Source: Halorubrum trapanicum (lineage in GTDB: Archaea > Halobacteriota > Halobacteria > Halobacteriales > Haloferacaceae). From it: a stretch of 64,000 nucleotides of DNA. The DNA is taken from the NCBI RefSeq assembly GCF_017873555.1, contig NZ_JAGGKE010000001.1, positions 310,001 to 374,000 on the forward strand, given 5' to 3'. Position numbers and translations under genes: made by a program. The notes below the pieces were generated by a model. That model was not told the origin of the DNA, searched no databases, and saw only the letters and a program-made list of their open reading frames with translations. Of the stretch, positions 36,288 to 44,817 are shown in pieces (the stretch's first letter is position 1; each line of letters starts with the position of its first letter).

Positions 36288-36577
36288 TTTATAAACGAAT
36301 GCGGTGGCGCGTGCCTGCGAGGCCGCTACGCGGCCGAGCAGCACCGCGCGAGGGAGTCAGTCGCCCGGAGCGAAGCGACGGGCGACTGACGAGGCTGGGG
36401 AGGTGTGAGGTGCTGTGCGGTGCGGGGCGGGATTCGAAGGGGCAGCCGTGAGGCGGGCGCAGGCGACGGAAGCACTGGAGGGAGCGAGCAACGCGAGCGA
36501 CCGAAGCGCGCAGCGAGCGTGCGCCCGCCTCACGGCTGGGGCTTCGGTGGTGTCTGTGTCGATCGGTCATTTATAAG
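36288..36577 (+). repeat. Structured repeat element, copy 1
   Basis: About 290 nt bounded by TTTATAA at both ends. Stems read directly: P1 36307-36318 with 36338-36349 (bulged), closed over a P2 hairpin GGCCGC-TAC-GCGGCC at 36321-36335 with a GA/GA internal loop; P3 GTCAGTCGCCC (36356-36366) with GGGCGACTGAC (36380-36390) and a conserved GGAGCGAAGCG loop; long-range P4, a 19-bp pair 36443-36461 with 36520-36538. Copy 2 at 47310-47664 keeps every stem with compensatory changes. Probably a transcribed structured RNA or hairpin-rich mobile element; a TTAAAAA box at about 36267-36273 could drive it. Confidence 0.8.
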
Positions 36578-36700
36578 AACCATCGTCGTACAGCCGAGCG
36601 GCTGAGGCTTCGGAGACCTTCACCGGAGATCTACTGGCAACGATTTATAAGCGAGCGGCTTGGGCTTCGACGGACATCGTTGCGAGGCGGTCATTGATAA
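36578..36700. repeat. Truncated 3'-end copies of the structured repeat
   Basis: GAGCGGCT followed two bases later by GGCTTCG occurs at 36596-36612 and again at 36653-36669, each preceded by a TTTATAA motif (36570, 36644); a degraded third junction lies near 36694. The unit resembles the CGGCTGGGGCTTCGG 3' end of copy 1, suggesting nested truncated insertions. Confidence 0.5.
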
Positions 36701-36826
36701 TATGGGCCCTGCTGTAATCCTCTTTTTCAGACACACTATCGACTGAAACAGCGGGTCGACGAAGAGTGCGTATTGTTCAATTCTTCCTGACATACCGGAC
36801 TATCTTGTCTTAGCTCGACACCGAGT

Positions 36827-36835
36827 TTTATATTG
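36827..36835 (+). promoter_or_regulatory. TATA box of the small membrane protein
   Basis: TTTTATATT lies 22-30 nt before the ATG at 36857. Confidence 0.5.
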
Positions 36836-36856
36836 AATGGTTGAAAACTCACAGAT

Positions 36857-37075
36857 ATGAATAAAGAAGGTAGTGGAAACCAAGTGACTGCTATTGTGGC
36901 CGGTCTCATCGGGGTGGGGATGGTCGGTTATCCACTTGTATTTGCCTCCGACGAAATGTGGTCAATTTATTCAATCATCATCGGAGTGTTATTGATCATC
37001 GCATCAGCGGTTGTGTTCTTTTCCGACTCTACGCCGCAAGAAGACCACGTCTACAATCGTGGTGGCGGGGTCTGA
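36857..37075 (+). CDS. Small two-helix membrane protein, low GC
   Basis: 72 residues: short hydrophilic start, helix 1 near 11-30 (VTAIVAGLIGVGMVGYPLVF), helix 2 near 38-56 (YSIIIGVLLIIASAVVFF), then a charged tail. Codon use is AT-rich compared with neighbours, which suggests transfer. I recognise no family. A strong TATA box supports expression. Confidence 0.6.
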   Translation: MNKEGSGNQVTAIVAGLIGVGMVGYPLVFASDEMWSIYSIIIGVLLIIASAVVFFSDSTPQEDHVYNRGGGV

Positions 37076-37092
37076 TCACTCAATGTGAACGT

Positions 37093-37257
37093 CTAGTTTC
37101 CAGTGGCAAGGTTCTCACACAGTAGCCACACAGTGCCGTTGATCTGTGAATTCTTGTACTGAGTGATTTGTGAGTCCCCTGTACTGACCGTACCGAGGTA
37201 GAATATATCACTTCCCGCTGATTTCAGCGAAGCCATAACGTAGAAACGCCCGACCAC
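37093..37257 (-). CDS. Short orphan reading frame, possible gene fragment
   Basis: From a GTG at 37255-37257 it reads 54 residues, or 47 from the ATG at 37234-37236 (MASLKSAGSDIFYLGTVSTG start), ending TAG at 37093. Composition is ordered and lower in GC than the window. It lies in the same frame directly after the Rieske stop, so it may be an old C-terminal piece rather than a gene. No promoter seen. Confidence 0.3.
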   Translation of the reverse strand: MVGRFYVMASLKSAGSDIFYLGTVSTGDSQITQYKNSQINGTVWLLCENLATGN

Positions 37258-37284
37258 GGGCTCGCCTTCCGGACCGTCCTCGAC

Positions 37285-37764
37285 TCAGAACGTCAGGTGC
37301 GAACTCGACGACGGTCCCTCGTCGTCGCCGTTGTCGTCCGGTAACCCCCCGTAGAGGTACGTGAGATCCTCGTCGACGAGGAACACCGCGCCGTCGCGCA
37401 CGTCGACGTCGATCGAGCGGAGCGTCGTCCCCGCGGCCTCGCCGTTGTCGCAGGAGCCTTCACACGTGTCGAACGCCGACCCGTGCTTCGGACAGACGAC
37501 CGAGCCGCCCCGCGTCACGGCCCCGACCCCCTCGCGGTGGAGCCGCTGGTCCTCGTGGGTACAGCGGTTGATCCACGCGCGGACGGGCTGGCCGTCGTCG
37601 TCGCCGTTCGTCTCCCCGTCCACGTCGTTCCCCGCGTCCCCGTCCGACTCGTCCGCGCACGGGACGAGGAACACCTCGCGGTCGGCGTCGCCCTCGCGGG
37701 CCGTGAACGCCCACGACCCCTGCTCGCGCACGGTCTCGACGGTGGTGAGTCGGTAGCCGCTCAC
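37285..37764 (-). CDS. Rieske [2Fe-2S] ferredoxin-like protein
   Basis: 159 residues. Cluster ligands in RCTHEDQRL (C and H) and VCPKHGSAF (C and H), the classical C-x-H...C-x-x-H pair. An acidic Asp/Asn-rich loop sits near residues 38-58. It starts 5 nt after the stop of the geranylgeranyl reductase on the same strand, so co-transcription and an electron-carrier role for that reductase are plausible. No signal peptide. Confidence 0.9.
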   Translation of the reverse strand: MSGYRLTTVETVREQGSWAFTAREGDADREVFLVPCADESDGDAGNDVDGETNGDDDGQPVRAWINRCTHEDQRLHREGVGAVTRGGSVVCPKHGSAFDTCEGSCDNGEAAGTTLRSIDVDVRDGAVFLVDEDLTYLYGGLPDDNGDDEGPSSSSHLTF

Positions 37765-37768
37765 GGTC

Positions 37769-39139
37769 TCAGTACTTCGCGTCGGCGCCGGTCGTCTCGT
37801 AGACGCGGTCCATGATGGCGTCGCGCTCGCGGGTCCAGTTGGCCATCGCGGCGGGGCTCGTCGGGTACTCGTCGTAGTGACCGATCAGCTCGTCGGCGAG
37901 CGACTTCGTCTGGTAGAAGTTCCGGATCGTCCCCCAGTAGCCGAAGCTCTTGATCGCCGCTTTCACTTTCAGCCCGAAGGACATCGAGGTCGACCCCTCG
38001 TATAACGCCTCCGCGAGCTTCTCGCCCGGCAGCGACGCGAGCAGGCCCATCAGGTCGTCGACGTCGACCGCGGTCGAGAGGACGTTGTACACGTCGAGAC
38101 CGGCGTAGCGCCCGCCGAAGTGGTCCATCACGCGGGTGTTGTACCGCCAGAGGTTCTCCTCGCTCACGTCGCCGTCCGAGATCGCCTTCACCGCCTGCTC
38201 GCCGGCGTACTTGCCCGCGTACGCCGCGCCGGCGATGCCGCCGCCGGTGGTCGGGTTCACGTGGCCCGCGGCGTCGCCGACCGCCATGTACCCCGGCGCG
38301 ACCGCCGAGTCGTAGGGGCGTCGCGTGGGGAGCGCGGCGCCGAGCTTGTCGCGGACCTCCGCGCCCTCGAACTCGGGGCGGTCCCGGAGGTCCTTCTTCA
38401 GCGACTCGACCAGCTGCATCGGCTCCTCGGTCATCTGGAAGCCCAGCCCGGCGTTGATCTCCGTCGCCGTCCGCGGGAAGTACCAGAGGTAGCCCGCGGC
38501 GCGGTCGGTCGCCTTGAACACGAGGGCGTCGTCCCACTCCACCGGTTCCGGCACCTCGACGATCTCGCGGTACGCCGAGCAGAACTGCGAGTACCGGACG
38601 TTGGTGTCGAACGTCGTCCCCTCGAAGTCGGCCTTGTCCTGGAGCAGCGAGAGCGACCCGGCGCCGTCGATCACGACGTCGGCCGCGTACGTGACGGGAT
38701 CGCCTTTTCGCACCGCGCGAAGCCCGGTGACGCGCCCCGTCTCGTCCTGTACCACGTCGTTGATGACCGTGTCGTAGTGGAAGTCGACGCCCGCGTCCTC
38801 GGCGCCGGCGATGATCTGGCGGCCGTACTCCCAACGGTCGATGACGGCGAGCTCGCCGGGGACCGGGATCTCCAGGATGGTGTCCTCTTGGGGGATCTCG
38901 AAGCGACCGTGGTCGACGCCGGTGTTCGTGAACGCCGGCTCCAGCCGGTCTTTCGGGATCGCCTCCGGGAAGGCGTCCGCGCCCTTCAGGGCGTCGCCGC
39001 AGGCGATGTGGCCGGCCTCCTCAGCGTCCTTCCGCTCGACGATGACGACGTCGAGCCCCTCGTTCGCGATCGTCGCGGCGGCGTAGCAGCCGGCGGTGCC
39101 GGCGCCCGCCACGACGACGTCGTACTCGTCGATATCCAT
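37769..39139 (-). CDS. Geranylgeranyl reductase-family FAD oxidoreductase
   Basis: 456 residues. FAD-binding DVVVAGAGTAGCYAAATIA at the start and GDAAGHVNPTTGGGIAGAAYAG in the middle are diagnostic of the geranylgeranyl reductase family, which saturates archaeal lipid chains or reduces prenyl side chains of quinones. The ATG at 39139 (MDIDEYDVVV) is favoured over an upstream in-frame ATG. The Rieske gene follows 4 nt later. Confidence 0.92.
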   Translation of the reverse strand: MDIDEYDVVVAGAGTAGCYAAATIANEGLDVVIVERKDAEEAGHIACGDALKGADAFPEAIPKDRLEPAFTNTGVDHGRFEIPQEDTILEIPVPGELAVIDRWEYGRQIIAGAEDAGVDFHYDTVINDVVQDETGRVTGLRAVRKGDPVTYAADVVIDGAGSLSLLQDKADFEGTTFDTNVRYSQFCSAYREIVEVPEPVEWDDALVFKATDRAAGYLWYFPRTATEINAGLGFQMTEEPMQLVESLKKDLRDRPEFEGAEVRDKLGAALPTRRPYDSAVAPGYMAVGDAAGHVNPTTGGGIAGAAYAGKYAGEQAVKAISDGDVSEENLWRYNTRVMDHFGGRYAGLDVYNVLSTAVDVDDLMGLLASLPGEKLAEALYEGSTSMSFGLKVKAAIKSFGYWGTIRNFYQTKSLADELIGHYDEYPTSPAAMANWTRERDAIMDRVYETTGADAKY

Positions 39140-39379
39140 TACCGGAGCGTGTCGTGCCCCCGGCAAAACTCTTTGCTCCCGTTTCGGTCGGCTCAGAGGC
39201 GACGCATTTCCCGTCCCGACGGGAGATCGCCGGTCACGGGACCGGAGCCTAACCGCTCAGGCTCGCCGCTTACCGGCGTGGAGACGTTTTTCAAGGCACG
39301 GGCCGACTCGCTCAGCGCCGCGGGGGCGTCAGACCGGGTCGGGGCGCCCCCGCCGGGCCCGCCGGTTTCCCGGCGCGAC

Positions 39380-40378
39380 CTACTCCTCCGTCTCGTAGTG
39401 CTCGCCCGCGGCCTCGGGGATCTGGGTCCGGCCGACGAACGCCAGAACCACGATCACGGCCACGTACGGGATGGTCTCGACCAGCGAGCTCGGAATCCCG
39501 TAGCCGAGCTGCTGGAGTCGGGTCTGGAGCGCCTGTAGCCCCGCGAACAGCGTCCCCGCCCCCAGCGCGCCGATCGGGTTGTAGTTACCGAACAGGTAGA
39601 CGACGATGGCGATGAACCCCTTCCCCTGTACCATCGTCTCGCCCGAGCCGACGAACTGACCGATAGACAGCGCCAGCGCCGAGCCGCCGACCCCGGAGAG
39701 GACGCCCGAGAGCAGGACGCCGGCGTAGCGCACCTTCGACACCGAGACGCCGACCGTGTCGAGCGCCTTCGGGTTCTCCCCGGCCGCCCGGAGGTGTTTC
39801 CCGAAGGCGGTCTGGTTCAGCAGCCACCACGAGCCGACGGTCGCGAGGAGCACCAGGGCCGCGGAGTACCGCCACCCGACGCTCGCCCCGAGGTTCGGCG
39901 TGTTGACGCCGCCGAAGAACACGGTCGACATGAACGGCGCGAGCCCCAACGCGATGAGCCAGATGGCGAGTCCGGCGATGATCTGATCGGCCTTGAACTC
40001 GATACAGACGACAGCGAACACCGCCGACAGGAGCGTCGACGCGGCGATACCGGCGAGGAACCCGACCGCGAGGGCCGGGACGCCGAAGACGGTGCTGCCG
40101 ATTTCGACGACCGACGCGGCGTACACCGACACGAACGCCGAGATGATTAACAGTCCCTCCAGCCCGATGTTGATGACGCCCGACTTCTCGGCGAAGATAC
40201 CGCCCAGCCCGGCGAGCACGATGGGCGCCGCGAGCCGCGCCGTCGACGTCGCGGTGCTCGTCGAGAAGACGATTCCGGCGAGGTCGCCCGCGACCGACTC
40301 GGGGAACGCGAGGCCGAGTATCCCAAGTAGCGCGAGCACCCCGACCGTGCCGACGATCAGCGAAAGCGGATTACGCAT
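39380..40378 (-). CDS. BMP-type ABC uptake permease, second subunit
   Basis: 332 residues, about eight to nine helices, of the branched-chain/nucleoside permease family; GVINIGLEGLLIISAFVSVY and GGSALALSIGQFVG are typical. It overlaps the first permease by 8 nt (ATG at 40378). Acts with the permease, ATPase and Tat lipoprotein upstream in the same transcript. Substrate is likely a nucleoside or a related compound. Confidence 0.9.
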   Translation of the reverse strand: MRNPLSLIVGTVGVLALLGILGLAFPESVAGDLAGIVFSTSTATSTARLAAPIVLAGLGGIFAEKSGVINIGLEGLLIISAFVSVYAASVVEIGSTVFGVPALAVGFLAGIAASTLLSAVFAVVCIEFKADQIIAGLAIWLIALGLAPFMSTVFFGGVNTPNLGASVGWRYSAALVLLATVGSWWLLNQTAFGKHLRAAGENPKALDTVGVSVSKVRYAGVLLSGVLSGVGGSALALSIGQFVGSGETMVQGKGFIAIVVYLFGNYNPIGALGAGTLFAGLQALQTRLQQLGYGIPSSLVETIPYVAVIVVLAFVGRTQIPEAAGEHYETEE

Positions 40379-41672
40379 CGGTCTCACCTCCGTCGCCGCC
40401 GGTCTCGTCCGGCTCCGTCGACGCCGCGACGCCGCCACCACCGACGCCCGCGTACCGGCCGATCATCCGGAAGAACTCCGGCATCGCCACGAACAGGATG
40501 ATGAGCCCGCGCAACACGGCGACGAGTTCGGTGGGGACGTCCGTCCGGAACCCGATCTCCAGGGCGCCGCCCTTCAGGATCCCGAAGAGGAACGCCGCCG
40601 GCAACACGCCGATCGGGTTGTTCCCGGCGAGGATCGAGACGGTGATACCGTCGAAGCCGAGGTCCGGGATCGAGGCCATCCACCGACCCTCGGACATCAG
40701 CACCCACACCGCGCCGCCGACGCCCCCGAGCGCGCCCGACAGCGTCATCGCTCGGACGGTCGTGAGCTTCGCGTTCACGCCCCCGTACTCGGCCGCGGCG
40801 GCCTGAACCCCGCTCGTCCGGAGGTCGTACCCGAGCGACGTGTGTTCGACGAAGTAGTAGAGCGCGCCGATGAAGCCGACGCCGACGAGCAGCGCGATCA
40901 GCGCGAAGTCGCTGGAGGCGGGGAACAGCCACGGCCGGAGCTGCGCGTACTCGGGGACGTACCCGGTTGCGACCACGGAGGAGCCCTCGGCGCGGAACAC
41001 CTCCAGCACGAGCACGTACGCGACGTTCGCGGCGACGAAGTTGAGCATGATCGTCGTGATCACCTCGTTGGCGTCGGCGTACGCCTTGAGCGCGCCGGGT
41101 ATCGCTCCCCACAGTCCGCCGGCGACGGCGCCGGCAACGGTCCCGACGACGATCAGCACGACCCCGGCGACCCGGCCCGCGGGGAGCAGGGGCACGAGCG
41201 CCAGGACCGAGAGCGCGGTCGCGAGCGCCCCGACGACGAGCTGTCCCTGCGTCCCGATGTTGAACAGGCCGGCGCGGAAGGCGACGGCGACTGAGAGCCC
41301 GGTGAAGATCAGCAGCGTCGTCTCCGAGAGCGTCAGGCCGAACGAGAGGTTAAACGGCGACCACCCGGGGTTGAACAGGCCGGGGTCGCCGACCGCGAAC
41401 GGGTAGCCGAGCGCCCCGTTGAACAGCACGACGTACACCTCGACCGGGTCGTAACAGAACCCGATCCCCGTGAACGGCAACGTCCAGGCCGCGGTCGAAC
41501 ACTCGGCGATCCGGCCGGAGACGAGCACGATCGCGAACCCGACGAGGATCGAAAGGAAGATCGCGGCGACGCTGATGACGAGGCGCTCCGCGACGCTCCG
41601 GTCGACGAACGGCGCGACCAGCCGGGCGAGGACGGACGGGGAGCGGTCGGTGTCGGGATCGGAGTCGCTCAC
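40371..41672 (-). CDS. BMP-type ABC uptake permease, first subunit
   Basis: 433 residues with about ten helices and the pattern FRAGLFNIGTQGQLVVGA in the first half. It overlaps the ATPase by 4 nt and the next permease by 8 nt, so translational coupling is likely. The cytoplasmic N-terminus is longer than usual and acidic. Confidence 0.9.
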   Translation of the reverse strand: MSDSDPDTDRSPSVLARLVAPFVDRSVAERLVISVAAIFLSILVGFAIVLVSGRIAECSTAAWTLPFTGIGFCYDPVEVYVVLFNGALGYPFAVGDPGLFNPGWSPFNLSFGLTLSETTLLIFTGLSVAVAFRAGLFNIGTQGQLVVGALATALSVLALVPLLPAGRVAGVVLIVVGTVAGAVAGGLWGAIPGALKAYADANEVITTIMLNFVAANVAYVLVLEVFRAEGSSVVATGYVPEYAQLRPWLFPASSDFALIALLVGVGFIGALYYFVEHTSLGYDLRTSGVQAAAAEYGGVNAKLTTVRAMTLSGALGGVGGAVWVLMSEGRWMASIPDLGFDGITVSILAGNNPIGVLPAAFLFGILKGGALEIGFRTDVPTELVAVLRGLIILFVAMPEFFRMIGRYAGVGGGGVAASTEPDETGGDGGETDA

Positions 41673-43330
41673 GCGTCCACCCCCTCGCCACCGCCGGCCG
41701 ATCCGTCGATCTCGTCGCCCGGCGAGTCGTCCGCGCCGTCGCCGTCCCCCGCGTCGCCGGTCCCCGCGCCGTCGCCCGCGTCGTCGTGGAGCGCCGCCCC
41801 TTCGACCGATTCGTCGTCGAGCGACTCGCCGGCCATCAGCAGGCCGATCTCCTCTTCCGTCACGGTCGCGGGGTCGACGATCCCGGTGAACTCCCCCTCG
41901 TGCATCACCGCGAGCCGGTCGGAGAGGCCCTGTACCTCGTCGAGCTTCGAGGACACCAGCAGGACGGCCTTCCCCTCGGCGCGCAGTTCGAGCAGCCGGT
42001 CGTGGAGGAACTCCGTCGAGCCGATGTCGACGCCGCGGGTCGGGTGGGTCGCGACGACGAGGTCCGGATCGCGCTCGAACTCCCGGCCGACGATGAACTT
42101 CTGCTGGTTCCCGCCCGACAGCGACTCGGCCTCGGCGCCCGCGTCGGGCGGTCGGACGTCGTACTGCTCGATGACGGACTCCGCGTGGTCCCGCGAGGCG
42201 CGCCAGTCGAGCCGCCCGCCGCGAGCGAACGGCGGATCGTGTTGGCTCCCGAGAATGGCGTTCTCTGTGAGGTCGTACGACATCACCAGCCCGCGCTCCT
42301 GTCGGTCCTCGGGGATGAACGCCATTCCGCGCTCGATCCGGTCGCGGCGCGTCTTCCCCGCCATCGGCTCGCCGCGGTAGCGGACGTCCCCGGACGACGA
42401 CTCGCGCAGTCCCGTGATCGCCTCGGCGAGCTGCGACTGGCCGTTGCCGTCGACGCCCGCGACGCCCAATATTTCCCCGGCGCGAAGCTCGAAGGAGAGG
42501 TCGGAGACCGCCTCGACGCCACGGTCGTCCTCGACGCTGAGACCGGTCACCTCAAGCACCCGGTCGCCCGTCTCTTGGGGCGGCGTCGCGGGGTCCATCA
42601 ACACCTCTCGGCCGACCATCATCTCCGCGAGCTCCTCGCGGGTCACGTCCGCGGCCGCGACCGTCCCGACGTTGACGCCGTCGCGGAGGACGGTGATGTC
42701 GTCGGCCGCCGACAGCGCCTCGCCGAGCTTGTGCGAGATGAAGATGATCGTCTTCCCCTGCTCGGTCAGCTCCTCGAAGACGCCGTACAGCTCCTCGACC
42801 TCCTGGGGAGTCAACACCGCGGTCGGCTCGTCCATGATGAGCACGTCGGCGCCGCGGTACAGCGCCTTCAGGATCTCGACGCGCTGCTGTTCGCCGACCG
42901 AGACGTCCGCGACCGTCGCGTCCGGATCGACGTCGAACCCGTACCGCTCGCTCAGTTCGACGACGGCCTCGCGGGCCGCCGCCCTGTCGACGCGCAGGCC
43001 GCCCCACGTCTTCGGCTCGTTGCCCAAGACGACGTTCTCCCACACCGTCATCGGGTCGACGAGCATGAAGTGCTGGTGGATCATGCCGACGCCGGCGTCG
43101 ATCGCGTCCCGCGGCGAGTCGAACGACTGCGGCTCGCCGTCGAGGCGGACGATCCCCTCGGTCGGCTGGTAGAGACCGTACAGCACGTTCATCAGCGTGG
43201 TCTTGCCGGCCCCGTTCTCGCCGAGTAGGGCGTGGACGCTCCCGCGCTCCACCTCGAGATCGACGTCGTCGTTCGCGACGACCCCGGGGAATCGCTTCGT
43301 GATGCCGTCCAAGTGGACCGCCGGGTTCAT
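41669..43330 (-). CDS. BMP-type ABC uptake ATPase with two ABC domains
   Basis: 553 residues. The first ABC domain has LLGENGAGKTTLMNVL (Walker A), the signature DVSVGEQQR and IMDEPTAVLT (Walker B); the second has IPEDRQERGL, LSGGNQQK and VVATHPTRGVD. This is the tandem-ABC type of sugar and nucleoside importers (RbsA/YufO-like). The acidic C-terminal tail (after about 505) is unusual. A TTTTTAG box about 25-33 nt before the ATG suggests its own promoter. Confidence 0.94.
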   Translation of the reverse strand: MNPAVHLDGITKRFPGVVANDDVDLEVERGSVHALLGENGAGKTTLMNVLYGLYQPTEGIVRLDGEPQSFDSPRDAIDAGVGMIHQHFMLVDPMTVWENVVLGNEPKTWGGLRVDRAAAREAVVELSERYGFDVDPDATVADVSVGEQQRVEILKALYRGADVLIMDEPTAVLTPQEVEELYGVFEELTEQGKTIIFISHKLGEALSAADDITVLRDGVNVGTVAAADVTREELAEMMVGREVLMDPATPPQETGDRVLEVTGLSVEDDRGVEAVSDLSFELRAGEILGVAGVDGNGQSQLAEAITGLRESSSGDVRYRGEPMAGKTRRDRIERGMAFIPEDRQERGLVMSYDLTENAILGSQHDPPFARGGRLDWRASRDHAESVIEQYDVRPPDAGAEAESLSGGNQQKFIVGREFERDPDLVVATHPTRGVDIGSTEFLHDRLLELRAEGKAVLLVSSKLDEVQGLSDRLAVMHEGEFTGIVDPATVTEEEIGLLMAGESLDDESVEGAALHDDAGDGAGTGDAGDGDGADDSPGDEIDGSAGGGEGVDA

Positions 43331-43500
43331 TCACCCGTAACTCCGCACCGCAGCCTAAAAACTCGCGGATTTCGGTCTGACGACCCCTGTACTGTCGGTC
43401 GGCCGACCAAACCGTCGAAAAGGTCGCGTCGGCTACGGTCGCCGCGAAGACGCCGCGATCCGCCGCCGTCCCGCGGTTGAGTCGGCCGACGCCGCGCCGC

Positions 43501-44586
43501 TCAGTTGCTCGTGGTTTCCGGCACGTCGATGTTGCCGGCGATGATCTCGTCGCGCGCGTCCGAGACCGCGGTCGTGATCTCGTCGGGCACCTGGTCGCCG
43601 ATCTGCTGCCCGTAGACGCACTCCACGCCGTTGGACTCCAGGCCGAGCGCCGTCGTCGACCCGCCCTGATGCTCGTCGTCGATGACGTTCGAGATCGACT
43701 CGTACACCGCGGTGTCGACGCGTTTCACCATCGACGCCAGGATCACGTCCGCGAACGACTCGTCGGAAACCGACTGGTCCTGGTCGACGCCGAACGCGAA
43801 CCGCCCCTCCGACTGCGCGGCCTGGAACACGCCGACGCCCGTCGCGCCCGAGGCGTGGTAGACGATGTCTGCGCCGCTCTGGTACATCGACAGCGCCGCC
43901 TCCCGTCCGCCCGTGGGGTCGCTGTAGCTGCCGACGTAGCTCGTGGTGACGTCGACGTCGTCGGACGCGTAGTCGACGCCCGCCTCGAAGCCGGCCTGGA
44001 ACCGGCGAATCACGGGGCTGTCCAAACCGCCGACGAACCCGACGTTCGTCGAGTCCGGGTCCGTCTCGCCGGCGCCCGCGGAGAACTCGGTCTCGGTCAG
44101 GCGCGCGGCGAGGACGCCCATCAGGAACGAACCCTCGTGCTCGCGGAACAGGTAGCTCGCGACGTTCGGCTCGTCGACCGTGGTGTCGACGATCATGAAG
44201 TCCTGATCGGGGTACTCGGGCGCGGTCTGCGTGAGCGCGTCGCCCTGATTGAACCCGATGGTACAGACCAGGTCGTACGCCGGGTCCGTCGATCCGGCGT
44301 ACTGCTGCTGGAACTGCTCGAACTCGCCGGCGCCGTCCGGCTCCGACTCGTCGTACTCGATGCCGAACTCCTCTTCGGCCTGGAAGATACCCTGTTGGGC
44401 CGCGTCGTTGAACGAGTTGTCGCCCAGCCCCCCGTCGGAGTAGACGATGCCGACCCGCGCCGGCACGTCGCCGTCGCCCCCGTCGCCCCCGTCGCCGCTC
44501 GGGCCGCCGCTACACCCGGCGAGGCCGACGAGACCCGCTGCGCTTGCCGCCTTGATGAACCGCCGCCGATCGAAGTCGGATGCCAT
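43501..44586 (-). CDS. BMP-family (basic membrane protein) Tat lipoprotein, substrate binder
   Basis: 361 residues. Twin-arginine leader DRRRFIKAAS and lipobox LAGC near residue 20, so it is Tat-exported and lipid-anchored. The BMP ligand fold shows RVGIVYSDGGLGDNSFND and ASGATGVGVFQAA; members bind nucleosides. First gene of the import operon; a TATA box (ATAAAT) is at 44615-44620 on the plus-strand numbering. The start at 44586 gives the Tat leader; earlier ATGs do not. Confidence 0.92.
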   Translation of the reverse strand: MASDFDRRRFIKAASAAGLVGLAGCSGGPSGDGGDGGDGDVPARVGIVYSDGGLGDNSFNDAAQQGIFQAEEEFGIEYDESEPDGAGEFEQFQQQYAGSTDPAYDLVCTIGFNQGDALTQTAPEYPDQDFMIVDTTVDEPNVASYLFREHEGSFLMGVLAARLTETEFSAGAGETDPDSTNVGFVGGLDSPVIRRFQAGFEAGVDYASDDVDVTTSYVGSYSDPTGGREAALSMYQSGADIVYHASGATGVGVFQAAQSEGRFAFGVDQDQSVSDESFADVILASMVKRVDTAVYESISNVIDDEHQGGSTTALGLESNGVECVYGQQIGDQVPDEITTAVSDARDEIIAGNIDVPETTSN

Positions 44587-44614
44587 CTCGTCCGTACCAC
44601 CGTCGGAACACGGC

Positions 44615-44620
44615 ATAAAT
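44615..44620 (-). promoter_or_regulatory. TATA box of the BMP lipoprotein
   Basis: ATTTAT on the minus strand, 29-34 nt before the ATG at 44586. Confidence 0.5.
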
Positions 44621-44817
44621 TCGTCGTTCCCGCAGCACAGAGGTGACACGTTCGTGAAGAGAAGCGGCTTTTTTCGGGGAGATCTTCCGCTGACTACGAT
44701 ATTTTGATCCACGAAGTCGGATTTCTCACGGTTGTGAACGGGTCGCCGTGCGGGTCGCCGCGCGGGCCACCGGGATCGATACCCCGTCGATGATCTCGGG
44801 GGCGGATCGGTCGTCGG

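Larger units (their letters stand above)
36240..36856. other. Long non-coding stretch with structured repeat copy 1 and AT-rich tail
   Basis: 617 nt between the M20 gene and a small membrane protein. Holds the structured repeat (36288-36577), two short truncated 3'-like copies (36570-36675) and, from about 36690, a low-GC sequence. No conserved protein is seen. Confidence 0.7.

Noticed and set aside
36307-36349. Kink-turn in the P1/P2 junction of the repeat (tandem GA/GA loop)
   Set aside because: The GA/GA internal loop is symmetrical; there is no three-base bulge next to it as a kink-turn requires. It is still a plausible tandem sheared-GA motif.
36430-36450. tRNA-like GGGATTCGAA sequence in copy 1
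   Set aside because: Copy 2 has CAGGACTCAA at the same place, so the T-loop likeness is not conserved and no acceptor stem is present.
36289-36570. Minus-strand open frame of 93 codons across repeat copy 1, resembling a 119-codon frame across copy 2 (47302-47661)
   Set aside because: The two translations look alike only because the DNA elements are homologous; ends and lengths differ, and the base changes fit paired stems rather than codons. Such frames are likely annotated as spurious proteins.
44666-44672. T-run before the BMP gene as a terminator
   Set aside because: On the transcribed strand of both flanking minus-strand genes it reads as A-run, so it cannot end their transcripts.
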